The translations under genes were made by a program, and so were the position numbers. Below the pieces are notes generated by a model, which worked only from the letters and a program-made list of their open reading frames with translations, searched no databases and was not told the DNA's origin. A stretch of DNA of 64,000 nucleotides from Aquihabitans sp. G128 (GTDB lineage Bacteria; Actinomycetota; Acidimicrobiia; Acidimicrobiales; Iamiaceae): the NCBI RefSeq assembly GCF_019048865.1, contig NZ_CP077604.1, positions 4,092,001-4,156,000 on the forward strand, written 5' to 3'. Positions 1 to 7,538 of the stretch are shown piece after piece; the first letter of the stretch is position 1, and every line of letters starts with the position of its first letter.

Positions 1-93
1 GACGACGAGCTTCCCGCCGGTGACCTCGACTGTGTACCCGTCGGCGACGAGCTGGCCGAGGTCTGCGCTACGAGAGATTGGTCGGCGTGACAT
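1..93 (-). CDS. ThiF/E1-like protein, DUF6791-type N-terminus (partial, cut by window edge)
   Basis: Only the first 31 codons are present. They start at ATG 93-91, overlap the 3' end of the multiubiquitin gene by 26 bp, and read MSRRPISRSADLGQLVADGY and onward without a stop to base 1. This opening resembles the N-terminal domain (DUF6791) that precedes the ThiF/E1 adenylation domain in actinobacterial multiubiquitin loci; the match is from memory of the family. Such proteins are expected to adenylate the C-terminus of the ubiquitin-like partner. The catalytic part lies outside the window, so the E1 assignment rests on this short N-terminus plus its position directly downstream of the multiubiquitin gene. 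Confidence 0.6.
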   Translation of the reverse strand, partial: MSRRPISRSADLGQLVADGYTVEVTGGKLVV

Positions 94-367
94 CGAAGAT
101 CATCCCGTCCTTGGCCTTCACGGACTGGCCGGGTCCGAGCGACCCGGCCTTGTTGCCATTGGCCCGCTCGTAGAGGACCGTGTAGCCGGGGTTCTGGCCA
201 CCGTGCCCTTCGGGGTAGGCCAGGTGGACGACGTCCTCGTAGGAGATGTCGTCCTTCGCCACCTGGTGGGCGATCGTGTTGACGAAGATGGTGACGGGCT
301 TCGGCCCGTTGCCGCCGCCGGGCGAACCCGGCTTGTCGTTGCCCTTGCCGGGCTTCTCGTTTTCCAT
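68..367 (-). CDS. Multiubiquitin-family (PF14452-like) ubiquitin-like protein
   Basis: This 99-residue protein has a Gly/Lys/Pro-rich tail (residues 1-23) and then a single beta-grasp domain. The domain runs from PVTIFVNTIAHQVAKDDIS through EDVVHLAYPEG and YTVLYERANG to GQSVKAKDGMIFDVTPTNLS at the C-terminus. The strand pattern and the terminal KDGMxFDVTPTN are characteristic of bacterial multiubiquitin-domain proteins, which act as modifiers conjugated by E1/E2-like enzymes. There is no C-terminal Gly-Gly, so processing or a non-canonical C-terminus is likely. The ATG at 367 is preferred over the upstream ATG at 412 because AGAAGGGA precedes it at ideal spacing. It lies between an ImmA/IrrE peptidase gene and the E1-like gene in one operon. 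Confidence 0.82.
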   Translation of the reverse strand: MENEKPGKGNDKPGSPGGGNGPKPVTIFVNTIAHQVAKDDISYEDVVHLAYPEGHGGQNPGYTVLYERANGNKAGSLGPGQSVKAKDGMIFDVTPTNLS

Positions 368-442
368 GTGGATCCCTTCTGGCGGACCGCGTGCCCGCTC
401 AGTTGCATCCACGGCTCACCTCGCCGGAAGTGTCCGGTGGCC

Positions 443-1459
443 TCAGATTCCGAGGCAGTCGTCGCAGATCGCAGGGTTCTGGGAGAAGTTCGACGCCGGC
501 CGGCGCTGGAAGCACTCGGCGCAGGTCCGGTGCGCTGCGGCCGGGGCCGGGCAGCTGCACCTGCCGCAGCCGTGCTCGCCACGGTGGAAGTAGTCGCTGC
601 AGGTGGGGCACGGAGGCCCGAACGCGGCGAAGTCGACGTCGCAGTGGGTGCAGGAGGCATCGGCCCTGGCTCCTGGTTCGGGAGGGAGAGCCAGACCGTG
701 CTCCCACGGGGGCCGGTTCGCCATGAACACAGCAACGACGACGGCCTGCTCCTCGTCGTAGCGGGCGTCGACGAAGAACGGGCTGCTCGCGGCACCGCTG
801 GCGTAGGTGACGGGGGGAGTGGCCGCGAGCGGTCCCGAGCCGAGCCGCCCGCGCGGCGACGCCGTCGGTGCCTGCGGGGTTCCTCGGCGGATCCGGAACG
901 GGGTGCTGTGGCTCGCGGTGAAGATCGCCACTCCGTCCTTGAGGACCATCACGTGGCCGGGACCCTCGAGACGTTCTGCGGCGCGGACGCAGCACGCTTC
1001 GCGAGATGCGTTCGGCGTGGCCGCCACTAGGTCCAGCACCGTTCGGGCCGTTGGACCGGTGCCACCGAAGTGCGCATCGACGTGTTCGGCAGGGATGAGC
1101 AGCGTGCCGGCGATCGCGTCGCAGACATCCTCCTCGAGCTGGATCCCGCCGTCGGGTTCCTCAAAGAACAGGTCGTGGATGCCCGTGTCCAAGCGGATGG
1201 CTGAGTGGCCGAACTCATGGAGAGCCGAGAAGTGCTGCCGGCCGTTGCTCGCCGCAGCCACAACGGTGATCCGCGCCGGCGGGCCGTAGTCGATGGACGC
1301 GGCCACGGAGCACCCTTCGGGGATGGCCGGCTCAGGGCGCAACCGCATCTGGAAGCCGATCGACTCGAGTGCTGCGAAAGGATCTGCCGCCAGGCCGGCT
1401 CGGACCTGAGGGTCGACGGTGCTGAGGATCCGGTCGGCGAGCGCCCGGGCATCAGCCAT
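443..1459 (-). CDS. ImmA/IrrE-family metallopeptidase with C-terminal zinc ribbons
   Basis: The protein has 338 residues. The N-terminal half carries the zincin motif HEFGH (around residue 81) followed by the second metal-ligand region LEEDVCDAIAGTLLIP, as in ImmA/IrrE peptidases that cleave repressors. The C-terminal half is rich in paired cysteines (CTHC, CPTC, CGRC, CAEC, CDDC), suggesting two or three zinc ribbons for substrate or nucleic-acid binding. The start codon lies inside the end of the anti-sigma-like gene (8-bp overlap), which indicates translational coupling. In ImmA/IrrE systems the peptidase inactivates an HTH repressor; the neighbouring zf-HC2/HTH protein is the obvious candidate substrate, but that is inference. 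Confidence 0.8.
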   Translation of the reverse strand: MADARALADRILSTVDPQVRAGLAADPFAALESIGFQMRLRPEPAIPEGCSVAASIDYGPPARITVVAAASNGRQHFSALHEFGHSAIRLDTGIHDLFFEEPDGGIQLEEDVCDAIAGTLLIPAEHVDAHFGGTGPTARTVLDLVAATPNASREACCVRAAERLEGPGHVMVLKDGVAIFTASHSTPFRIRRGTPQAPTASPRGRLGSGPLAATPPVTYASGAASSPFFVDARYDEEQAVVVAVFMANRPPWEHGLALPPEPGARADASCTHCDVDFAAFGPPCPTCSDYFHRGEHGCGRCSCPAPAAAHRTCAECFQRRPASNFSQNPAICDDCLGI

Positions 1460-2495
1460 CGAGGTATTGGCCGATCAGCTCCGACCAGGTGTCGACATCA
1501 CGTTCCCCGGGGGTGGTTCTGGCCGGCATCGCATGAACGGCTTCAGCTGTCCGGAACCGAGCAGCGGCCTCGCTGATCCCATCGGCCACCGCTCGCTCCT
1601 CAATCGAGGCCCGGTGCACGGGGCGCTCGATTGCGTGGATGAGCCCGACCGGGAGATCCATGCCGGGACGGAGGCGCTCCGCAGGTACGTCGAGCGCCGC
1701 GCTCAGCGCTGCGGCCTCGTCGTCGGTGGGCCGGCGCGCCCGGCGGACCAGTGCTGTCACCTCCGAGACCGGGATCCCCGTCAGATCCGCCACGACCGAC
1801 GGCCGCAGCCCCCGTGCTTCGAACACATCCCGCAGCGATACCTGTACGGCCGGCATGTCCGGTATCCAAGACGCTGCACCAAGGGATCTGACTGTGGCGG
1901 TCAGATCGAGACGGTCGAGCAGATCTGCGATGAGGTCCGGCTGGCTGTCGGCGGCCTCAATCGGGTCCACCGCGACAGTGGCCTCGATGACGGTCCGCAG
2001 GGCTGGTGCGCCATCGTCTACCCAGCCGAGAGGGCACCGGAAGACGCCGAGCGGGACGGTGGCGACCACTGGGAGCACCCAGACGGACACGGGGGGTCTG
2101 GCCAGATCGATCCGCTCCCGCGTGGACTCCGCCCTCGGCCCCTCCTGGGTCACGGCAGTCACCACGGCGCTGAGCTCGCTCCGCTCCAAGATCAGCACGG
2201 CTGCTGCGTCGTTCTCCCAGTCGAGTTGCCAGACCTCACCGATGCCAGGCTCAGCGGTTACGGGAAGCGGCACAAGAGGCTCGAACTCGTACTCGGTCAC
2301 CTCAGGCGCGCCCTGACTACCGTCGAGGGGCGGAGCCACTCCGGCGATCAGCTCACGACATGCGGCGCAGCCGCTGACATGGCGCTCCACTGCCGCAGCC
2401 GCACCGGCATCGAGGTGGCCGTCGACGAACGACACGAGATCCTCGATCACCGGGTGGCCCTCGTCGGGTCGGGGCAGTCCCATAAAGGCACTCAC
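1452..2495 (-). CDS. Anti-sigma-like zf-HC2 protein with putative HTH domain
   Basis: The protein has 347 residues. Near the N-terminus the motif HVSGCAACRELI matches the H-x3-C-x2-C zinc-binding anti-sigma (zf-HC2) fold. The middle is an uncharacterised beta-rich region. Residues of about 230-300 (VFEARGLRPSVVADLTGIP, then VTALVRRARRPTDDEAAALS) look like a lambda-repressor/XRE-type helix-turn-helix. There is no transmembrane segment, so the protein is probably cytoplasmic. GTG 2495 is chosen as start: it overlaps the upstream stop as GTGA and has AGGAGG at good spacing. Pairing with the sigma-like gene upstream and the ImmA-like peptidase downstream suggests a regulatory relay for this operon. 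The HTH call is weaker than the zf-HC2 call. Confidence 0.62.
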   Translation of the reverse strand: MSAFMGLPRPDEGHPVIEDLVSFVDGHLDAGAAAAVERHVSGCAACRELIAGVAPPLDGSQGAPEVTEYEFEPLVPLPVTAEPGIGEVWQLDWENDAAAVLILERSELSAVVTAVTQEGPRAESTRERIDLARPPVSVWVLPVVATVPLGVFRCPLGWVDDGAPALRTVIEATVAVDPIEAADSQPDLIADLLDRLDLTATVRSLGAASWIPDMPAVQVSLRDVFEARGLRPSVVADLTGIPVSEVTALVRRARRPTDDEAAALSAALDVPAERLRPGMDLPVGLIHAIERPVHRASIEERAVADGISEAAARFRTAEAVHAMPARTTPGERDVDTWSELIGQYLDG

Positions 2496-3469
2496 GGCGA
2501 ACCTCCTGTAGATCGTCCGGCGGACCAGCTCTGCTGGATCTCCAGCAGGCACCGCAGGGCAGTAGCGCCGTCGCGCGAGCCGAGAGCGAACTCGGTGACC
2601 CGGCGCTCGAGCTTCGCCTGCCGCGATGCGAGCGCCGACTTCTTCAACCCGAGGACGCCGGCTGCCGCGAGCTGGCGTACCGGCGTGCGGATGTCGGGCA
2701 GCAGGACGCGGTCATCCTCGGTGAGCTCATCCCAGAACGCCTCTGCCGCACCGGTGGCGCTGCTGTGCGCCGGAGCGTTGTCCGGCTCTGCGATGTTCTC
2801 CTGGCCGACACCCTCATCGACGACCGCTCCGTCGAACTGGATCACTCGCTCGACGACGATGCGGCGCACTGACCGCTGAGCGACGGGGCAGGCCGCGGTT
2901 GCGAGCACCGCGTCGCAGGCGGCATCGACGGATGCCCCGGTGGTGGCAGGGGGTTCGCGAGGGCTGTCTTCGGGCCACGGAGGAGGCGGGTCGATCGGCA
3001 CCCGGCGCACGGCCTCCTCCAGCCTTTTGTCGTCGCCACCCCAGTGGGGTTGGGCCTGGAACAGCTCGAAGGACCAGTGGTCGGGGGTCACCTCGACGAT
3101 GTCGTCGCGCTTCTTGACCCGGCGCTCCACGCGGCGGTCGAGGACACCCCTGGGCGTCTGGCGGTACCGGTCGATGATCAAGTTAGTGAGCGCCTGCTGG
3201 GTAGCACCGCGGAAGCGCCGCACGGCGTCCGGCCCGTATCCGGCTCGCTGAGCGAGGGTCTCCACCCGACCCTGCTGAGCGAAGAAGTCTCCGACGAGGT
3301 CGTCGACATCATGCGGCGACCAGTCGAACGAGTTGCTCGGCGTGCTGAACCTGCCGGTCCGTGTCAGCGCGGTTGCTGCGCCGCCGACCGACTCGATCAC
3401 GTTGCGCGTGACCCGGCCGCCGTGGAGGTCACTCAGTGCTTGGGCAGCGAGGGCGTCGGGGTTAGCCAT
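2492..3469 (-). CDS. Sigma-factor-like protein
   Basis: The 325-residue protein has a segment around residues 50-110 (VDDLVGDFFAQQGRVETLAQ, then LTNLIIDRYRQTPRGVLDRR) that resembles sigma region 2 in divergent actinobacterial sigma-like proteins. A C-terminal helical segment (LLPDIRTPVRQLAAAGVLG and following) could be the region 4 equivalent. The linker is acidic and proline-rich. The stop overlaps the start of the zf-HC2 gene by 4 bp, the usual arrangement of a sigma/anti-sigma pair. Recognition is by pattern and context only. It could also be another DNA-binding regulator. Confidence 0.5.
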   Translation of the reverse strand: MANPDALAAQALSDLHGGRVTRNVIESVGGAATALTRTGRFSTPSNSFDWSPHDVDDLVGDFFAQQGRVETLAQRAGYGPDAVRRFRGATQQALTNLIIDRYRQTPRGVLDRRVERRVKKRDDIVEVTPDHWSFELFQAQPHWGGDDKRLEEAVRRVPIDPPPPWPEDSPREPPATTGASVDAACDAVLATAACPVAQRSVRRIVVERVIQFDGAVVDEGVGQENIAEPDNAPAHSSATGAAEAFWDELTEDDRVLLPDIRTPVRQLAAAGVLGLKKSALASRQAKLERRVTEFALGSRDGATALRCLLEIQQSWSAGRSTGGSP

Positions 3470-3558
3470 GTCGTCGCCCTGAGCCGCAGCCGTGGCGCGC
3501 AGTGCGCATCCGCAGCTGTGCGCCGCAGATCCGGGAGCACATCACCGGCCCGGCGGCA

Positions 3559-4503
3559 TCAACCACTGGCCCCAGGAGCCCTCGACGAGTAGCGGCCTTC
3601 GTAGATCGGTCCTCCGAGAGCGAAGTACTTGGCGTAGAGCCTCCAGATCTGCTGCCACTGCTCAGACGACGGATCGAGCTTCGTGACGGGCAGCCCGCAC
3701 GCAATGGCGTCATCGGCACCGAACACGGCCGCATGGTTCTTCGGTCCGTCGATAAGCGGGTCCTTCAGCTTGGCCAGCGCAGCCTTCGCTGCCTTGGCCG
3801 TCCGGTCCGGCGAGCTCTTCAGCGCCTCCAGCACCAGGTCGCTGCTGCGGTCGATCGCGGAACGGGCCTGCTGGACCATCAGCCCGCTGACGTCGCTCAG
3901 CAGTGAAGCGTGCAGGGGGTAGGTATCGGGGTTTGTAGCGATCGCTGCCTCCGCCGCGGCGACGGCCGCGATGATGTCCTTCGCAGCGACAAGGGAGCGC
4001 CCGTCAGCGAGCTGGAACTGCGGATCGACAGGACCGAGGTCGCTGGTAGGGCCCATGAGGATCTCGTGTGCTCCGAGGGCGAGGATCGTCGCCGCGCTCT
4101 TCGCCTGGTCGGGGACGATGACCGTGAAGCGAGCACACCGCGCCTGCGCGGACCGTGCGAGGCGCACAGCGGTCTCACCGTCGCCACCTGGGGAGTCCAG
4201 CATCATGTGCAGGTCCTCGGCCGGATCAGCGTCGAACAGCAGCTCCTCCAGGTATGTGACACCGTCCGGGAAGATGGCGTCGCGCATCACGATGAGGCGG
4301 CAGGTGTGCAGTTCCTCGTACTCGCGGATCAGGGACTGGCGCTCATATCTGGCAGCGTGCTCAGCTCCGAACAGCGGTGACTTCGCTACGCCTCGGGCTT
4401 TCGGGCGAGCGTCGACCGGGATCGGAACGTCGCCGGCTTGCCGCCCCGGATCGTCTTCGCGTCCTCGCGTGCCTGTTTCGCCCGCTCTGCCTTCTTCTGC
4501 CAC
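3559..4503 (-). CDS. SDH-family Clp-fold serine protease
   Basis: The conserved core runs from KSPLFGAEHAARYERQ to KYFALGGPIYEGR. It contains LHMMLDSPGGDGETAVRLAR (oxyanion region) and VIVPDQAKSAATILALGAHE (nucleophile-Ser region), followed by MGPTSDLGPVDPQFQL, all typical of the SDH/ClpP-like serine protease family related to SppA. No signal peptide or membrane anchor is seen, so it is probably cytoplasmic. The start is unresolved. The frame is open to an ATG at 4626, but the region 4556-4386 is also covered by a small gene with a better ribosome site. GTG 4503 is given as a compromise, and a weaker CTG lies at 4377. It is the first large gene of the ubiquitin-like operon. Confidence 0.75.
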   Translation of the reverse strand: MAEEGRAGETGTRGREDDPGRQAGDVPIPVDARPKARGVAKSPLFGAEHAARYERQSLIREYEELHTCRLIVMRDAIFPDGVTYLEELLFDADPAEDLHMMLDSPGGDGETAVRLARSAQARCARFTVIVPDQAKSAATILALGAHEILMGPTSDLGPVDPQFQLADGRSLVAAKDIIAAVAAAEAAIATNPDTYPLHASLLSDVSGLMVQQARSAIDRSSDLVLEALKSSPDRTAKAAKAALAKLKDPLIDGPKNHAAVFGADDAIACGLPVTKLDPSSEQWQQIWRLYAKYFALGGPIYEGRYSSRAPGASG

Positions 4504-4556
4504 GTTCCGTCCCCGTGCTTGTCTGGGGCGGTCAAGGCTGTCGAATTCATCATCAT
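4386..4556 (-). CDS. Small basic protein upstream of the SDH protease
   Basis: The 56-residue product begins MMMNSTALTAPDKHGDG and continues into a highly charged helix (KKAERAKQAREDAKTIRGG) with a basic tail. The sequence GAAAGGGGTGGGG immediately before the triple ATG is a strong ribosome-binding site. The gene ends at TAG 4388-4386, just before the conserved part of the SDH protease begins in another frame. It may be a real leader gene or the authentic 5' part of the protease joined by a frameshift. No function is recognised. Confidence 0.5.
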   Translation of the reverse strand: MMMNSTALTAPDKHGDGTWQKKAERAKQAREDAKTIRGGKPATFRSRSTLARKPEA

Positions 4557-4626
4557 GGTCCCCACCCCTTTCATGACTCGTCGCGGATGGTACACGTGCA
4601 GTATTCCCAAGGGGTGCGACAGTCAA

Positions 4627-5090
4627 GCACGCGAGCTCATTGCTGCGACACTCGGCGAAGCACGATCGGCTCGAGGGTCCCTCGGGCGAACCCGCCAGGT
4701 CGCGTTACCCGAGCAGCGGCGCTCGAACATCCCGGTCTCTACCGACAGCCCGGTCAACGCGAACTGTCGGGCTGCAGCGTGAGGAGCCGCTCAGCGCCGG
4801 CGCTAGCTGTGCTCGCGGTTAAGGGCCACCGCCTCTCGGGGCGATGCACCCGATCGTGAACGCTCGGTCGCTGACCTTCAATCCAGGTTCTGGAGCCAGG
4901 TGAGACACGCAGTCGGCCTCACCCCACGGCTACGACGCCTCACTGGAGTTGACCCGCGTTCTTGGACACCCGATCCTCGCTGCCGGGTAGGCCCCGGGCA
5001 AGAGGCGCATCTCACCCGACAGCCGGCGGCGGCCGCCGGTGCGCGCCCGGGCGTCGAGCCGTCCGAGCCGCTCGGAATCCAGTACAGGGG
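4627..5090. other. Intergenic region with no recognised gene
   Basis: This stretch upstream of the ubiquitin-like operon contains only short open frames without ribosome sites or recognisable protein motifs. The promoter of the operon should lie near 4580-4700, but no convincing -35/-10 pair was identified. Confidence 0.4.
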
Positions 5091-5282
5091 TTACCGCCGG
5101 TTCGGGTTGGCCGCGGCGTGGACGAGCGGGACGCTGCCTTCGAGCGCGGCTGAGGTGCTGATCACCTGGACGCGGACCCTGGCGGCTTCGATCGCCCGTT
5201 CGATGAGTTGGTCGAAGTTCCTGGTGAGCACCAGCCGGACCTGGCCGTCAGCGACGAGCTGGGCCGCTGCCATCCCGACCCG
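5091..5282 (-). pseudogene. SIR2-like domain remnant
   Basis: About 63 codons in one frame read MAAAQLVADGQVRLVLTRNF, then DQLIERAIEAARV and ISTSAALEGSVPLVHA before a stop at 5091. The pattern LVxTxNFDxLIE resembles the Rossmann-like part of SIR2-like proteins that occur in phage-defence and other mobile loci. Both ends of a normal SIR2-like protein are missing and no start with a ribosome site is visible. It lies just downstream of the broken Abi-like gene in the same orientation, so the two may be remains of a defence locus. Confidence 0.5.
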
Positions 5283-5313
5283 ACCTGCCCGCCCGGCGCC
5301 GAGTGGCGTCGCT

Positions 5314-6031
5314 CTACGGACGGGTGGCGAGGAAGTTCGGCACGGCGGGGTTGGCCTCGTGAATTGCCGCCAGTTCAGGGGCCATCCATTGCAGGAGCTC
5401 GACCGTCTGGTCCCACACGGTCTGTAAACCGACCATGGTCTGAGTGCCAGACACCCGAACGCCGTTGAAGATCGGCTCGTGATGCGCCGAACGGTTGCGG
5501 AGCCGCTGGAGGTTCGATGCTCGGAGGTGTACGGCGTCTCGTGTCGGCCGCCGGGCTCGGCCGCTCGGAGTGAAGGTTTCCCGTTGCGAAGCCGAATCGT
5601 AGGGCCGGACGCCAGAGGTTGGCCTCGTAGTCGATGGCCCGACCCAGAGCCGAGGTGCCGCCGCGGCTGAGCAGCATCACCCAGGTCCCCAGCATCAGGT
5701 CGGCGATGACCTTGCCGGGTCCGATCGTGCCCTTGACGAGCTGCTTCTTGTGCCTGCGGACGACATCGGTGAGCGTCTCGCTCGTGATGTCGTCGAGCAC
5801 CAGGTCGGTGCTCGCCCACCAGTCTCCGCGCCCGAAGTGCGCTGCGAGATGGCCGTGGATCGTGTTGCGGAGGGTGACCTCGACATCGCAGGCCAGAGGC
5901 GTGAGGGCAGCCGCCAGGTCGATGTTCCATCGGTATAGTGCCCAGGCGTGGTCGTCATCGGCCGCGATCGCCCGGTAGGTCCCAAGCCTCGCCGCGCTGA
6001 CCGCCGGCTCAAAGCGGGGGTTGAAGGTCAC
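5314..6031 (-). pseudogene. Abi-like (abortive-infection family) gene, frameshifted
   Basis: The first frame starts at 6031 with MTFNPRFEPAVSAARLGTYR and holds the family signature LYRWNIDLAAALTPLACDVE followed by VTLRNTIHGHLAAHFG. It continues to LWRPALRFGF. The C-terminal family motif LQRLRNRSAHHEPIFNG and the end MAPELAAIHEANPAVPNFLA are in a different frame and stop at TAG 5316-5314. A single shift near 5590-5610 would join them into a protein of about 235 residues. The RNRxAHHE motif is the R-x4-H type found in HEPN-related Abi proteins. It is either a recent pseudogene or carries a base-calling error. Confidence 0.65.
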
Positions 6032-6261
6032 GGCTGGTCAGGGTAACCTGCGTGTAATTCCCCGGTGCCGCTAATGCCTTCGTGGCATGCGCCCGGGGTA
6101 TTGCCTTTTGGGATTAGCTCCCGTCCGGAAACTGAGGCGACCTGAGCGTGAGCCCGACGATCGCTCGACACCCGGCGTGCCCTCGGCGACGCGAGGGGCT
6201 TGGCGGTTGCCTCATGCTTGCGCGTCGGCAAGGGCATCGTGCCGTCTGGAACGTCAGTCGC

Positions 6262-6281
6262 TTCTACTGCTTTTTCTACTG
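6262..6281 (+). repeat. Left arm-type repeat pair of att site 1
   Basis: Two direct copies of TTCTACTG (6262-6269 and 6274-6281) are spaced 12 bp apart, one helical turn. The pair begins 138 bp before the tRNA core at 6400, exactly as at the other two att sites. Arm-type integrase binding sites have this form. Confidence 0.7.
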
Positions 6282-6399
6282 TGCAGCCCGGTACGGGGAT
6301 GTACAGGTTGGTACGTCCTCGGTAGGATGACCCGCGAAACACCAGCTCGAGGGCACTATCCGGGACTCGTTGGTACGGGCTGAGATTGCGATCGACGAT

Positions 6400-6444
6400 C
6401 TCATAACCCGAAGGTCGCAGGTTCAAATCCTGCCCCCGCCACCA
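6400..6444 (+). repeat. att core 1: 3' end of tRNA-Met(CAT)
   Basis: The sequence covers the anticodon loop CTCATAA, anticodon-stem 3' strand CCCGA, variable loop, T-arm GCAGGTTCAAATCCTGC, acceptor strand CCCCGCC and ACCA end of a tRNA-Met. The matching 5' half (acceptor, D-arm, anticodon-stem 5' strand) is absent upstream, so this is not a functional tRNA. It is identical over 45 bp to the copies at 26835 and 52327. A tRNA 3' end regenerated at each junction is the usual attachment core of integrative elements using tyrosine recombinases. Confidence 0.85.
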
Positions 6445-6460
6445 TCGAAAACGCAGGTCA

Positions 6461-6484
6461 GGCCCCACTTCTCGAGGTGGGGCC
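6461..6484 (+). terminator. Hairpin terminator after att core 1
   Basis: GGCCCCAC pairs with GTGGGGCC around a short loop, followed by a T-rich TTCTGCTTT. The same structure follows core 2. It is probably the terminator of the original tRNA transcript carried with the attachment site. Confidence 0.6.
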
Positions 6485-6503
6485 TTCTGCTTTCCTCGGG
6501 CCC

Positions 6504-6523
6504 TTCTACAGTTTTTTCTACAG
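6504..6523 (+). repeat. Right arm-type repeat pair of att site 1
   Basis: Two direct copies of TTCTACAG (6504-6511 and 6516-6523) are spaced 12 bp apart and begin 60 bp after the core. The pair corresponds to the one at 26938-26956. Confidence 0.7.
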
Positions 6524-6608
6524 TCCGACGAGCCTTCAAGCGCTCGAGCACGGTGAGCCAGACGCCCTGACCTGCGGGTTCCTCGGCCCAAGGTCGTCGC
6601 AAGGGCCA

Positions 6609-6635
6609 GACCTTCGAGTGACCAACCCGAAGGTC
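6609..6635 (+). repeat. Inverted repeat with second copy of the core motif AACCCGAAGGTC
   Basis: GACCTTCG (6609-6616) is inverted at CGAAGGTC (6628-6635). The right half, AACCCGAAGGTC, is identical to 12 bp inside the tRNA core (6405-6416). The same arrangement recurs right of core 2 at 27055-27066. It may be an accessory recombinase or excisionase site. Confidence 0.45.
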
Positions 6636-6942
6636 ACAAGACCAGACCTGGGTGCCGGCTGCCAGTGGTGCGGATGCCCGGGGTCAGGTGAGAGTGACCC
6701 GTCGCCCCCAAGGGGAAGCGCGGGTTCTACGCCGTCAAAACCTGCACTCGAACGGATCAGCTAGTTAATTGACTCCCGGACGCACGCCGATCGGGCGGCC
6801 TGGCCAGTCACCCAACCTGGCACCGGATCACGCGGCAGTCCCGAATCTGACAGACCCGTGCGCCTCGGCCTCGCCCGAGCGAAGACCCCGGCAGGGGCGA
6901 GCTATCGTCCACGTTTCAGCCGTCGCGGGAGAGGTCGGAAGC

Positions 6943-7473
6943 GTGTTCCGGAAGAAGGTGCGTGAGGAACCAAGTGTTCCTCTGACATTCGCTGCAGAGG
7001 ACCTGCCTCGACTCGAGTCGATTCTCGACGAGTTCCTGGCCACGGTCGGAACCCCACAGTTCGAACTGCCCGCTATCCGGCTCGGACGGGCAGGAGGTAT
7101 CGATATCGAGCACCCGGAGCGGGTGTTCTCGTTGGGTCCCGATGCAACGAAGCGCCCGTGGCGATGGCTTCTTCTGGGCGTTGAGGAGGCCGTTCGCCAG
7201 CAGCGGCAGGTCACACTGATCAAGGCGAGTGCCGTCGTGGGCTTCTGGCAGATGAACATCGCACCCAACCTCGGCCCGGCGGACTGGTTCGCCATGGGCC
7301 TAGATGGCTGCCCGGCTGACGTGGAGATTGCCGTCCATCGTGCAGCCGCTGGCCCGATGGTGAGCTTCGACGACACCGAGATTCTGGCCACCGATGCTCG
7401 GGGCGACTCGATGACGGTGGGCCTCGCCCGCCAGGCTGCGGAGTTTCGTCTCAACGATCTGGTAGGGCTCTGA
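6943..7473 (+). CDS. Hypothetical protein at left end of module E2
   Basis: The product is a 176-residue soluble protein beginning VFRKKVREEPSVPLTF. It contains a mixed alpha/beta region (DLPRLESILDEFLATVG, GVEEAVRQQRQVTLIKASAV) and no recognised family motif. GTG 6943 is chosen because GAGAGG stands about 8 bp upstream; the frame is open further upstream but without a ribosome site and with poor composition. It is the first gene right of att core 1 and is convergent with the carbamoyltransferase gene. Confidence 0.5.
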   Translation: MFRKKVREEPSVPLTFAAEDLPRLESILDEFLATVGTPQFELPAIRLGRAGGIDIEHPERVFSLGPDATKRPWRWLLLGVEEAVRQQRQVTLIKASAVVGFWQMNIAPNLGPADWFAMGLDGCPADVEIAVHRAAAGPMVSFDDTEILATDARGDSMTVGLARQAAEFRLNDLVGL

Positions 7474-7538
7474 GGACGAAACTGTTGCGCAGCCGTGGTT
7501 CGTGGACAGGGCGACGAGCAGGTAGTCCTGTGGTCACA

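Noticed and set aside
4377..4859. Plus-strand open frames at 4377-4859 and 4900-5468
   Set aside because: They lack ribosome sites and motifs and partly run antisense to real or decayed genes.
6400..6444. Functional tRNA-Met gene at each of the three cores
   Set aside because: The 5' acceptor strand, D-arm and anticodon-stem 5' strand are missing at all three sites.
6028..6591. Minus-strand open frame containing QDLNLRPSGYE across att core 1 (also at 26292-26861 and 51940-52353)
   Set aside because: This peptide is the reverse translation of the tRNA 3' end and is a well-known false gene; the frame spans noncoding repeats.
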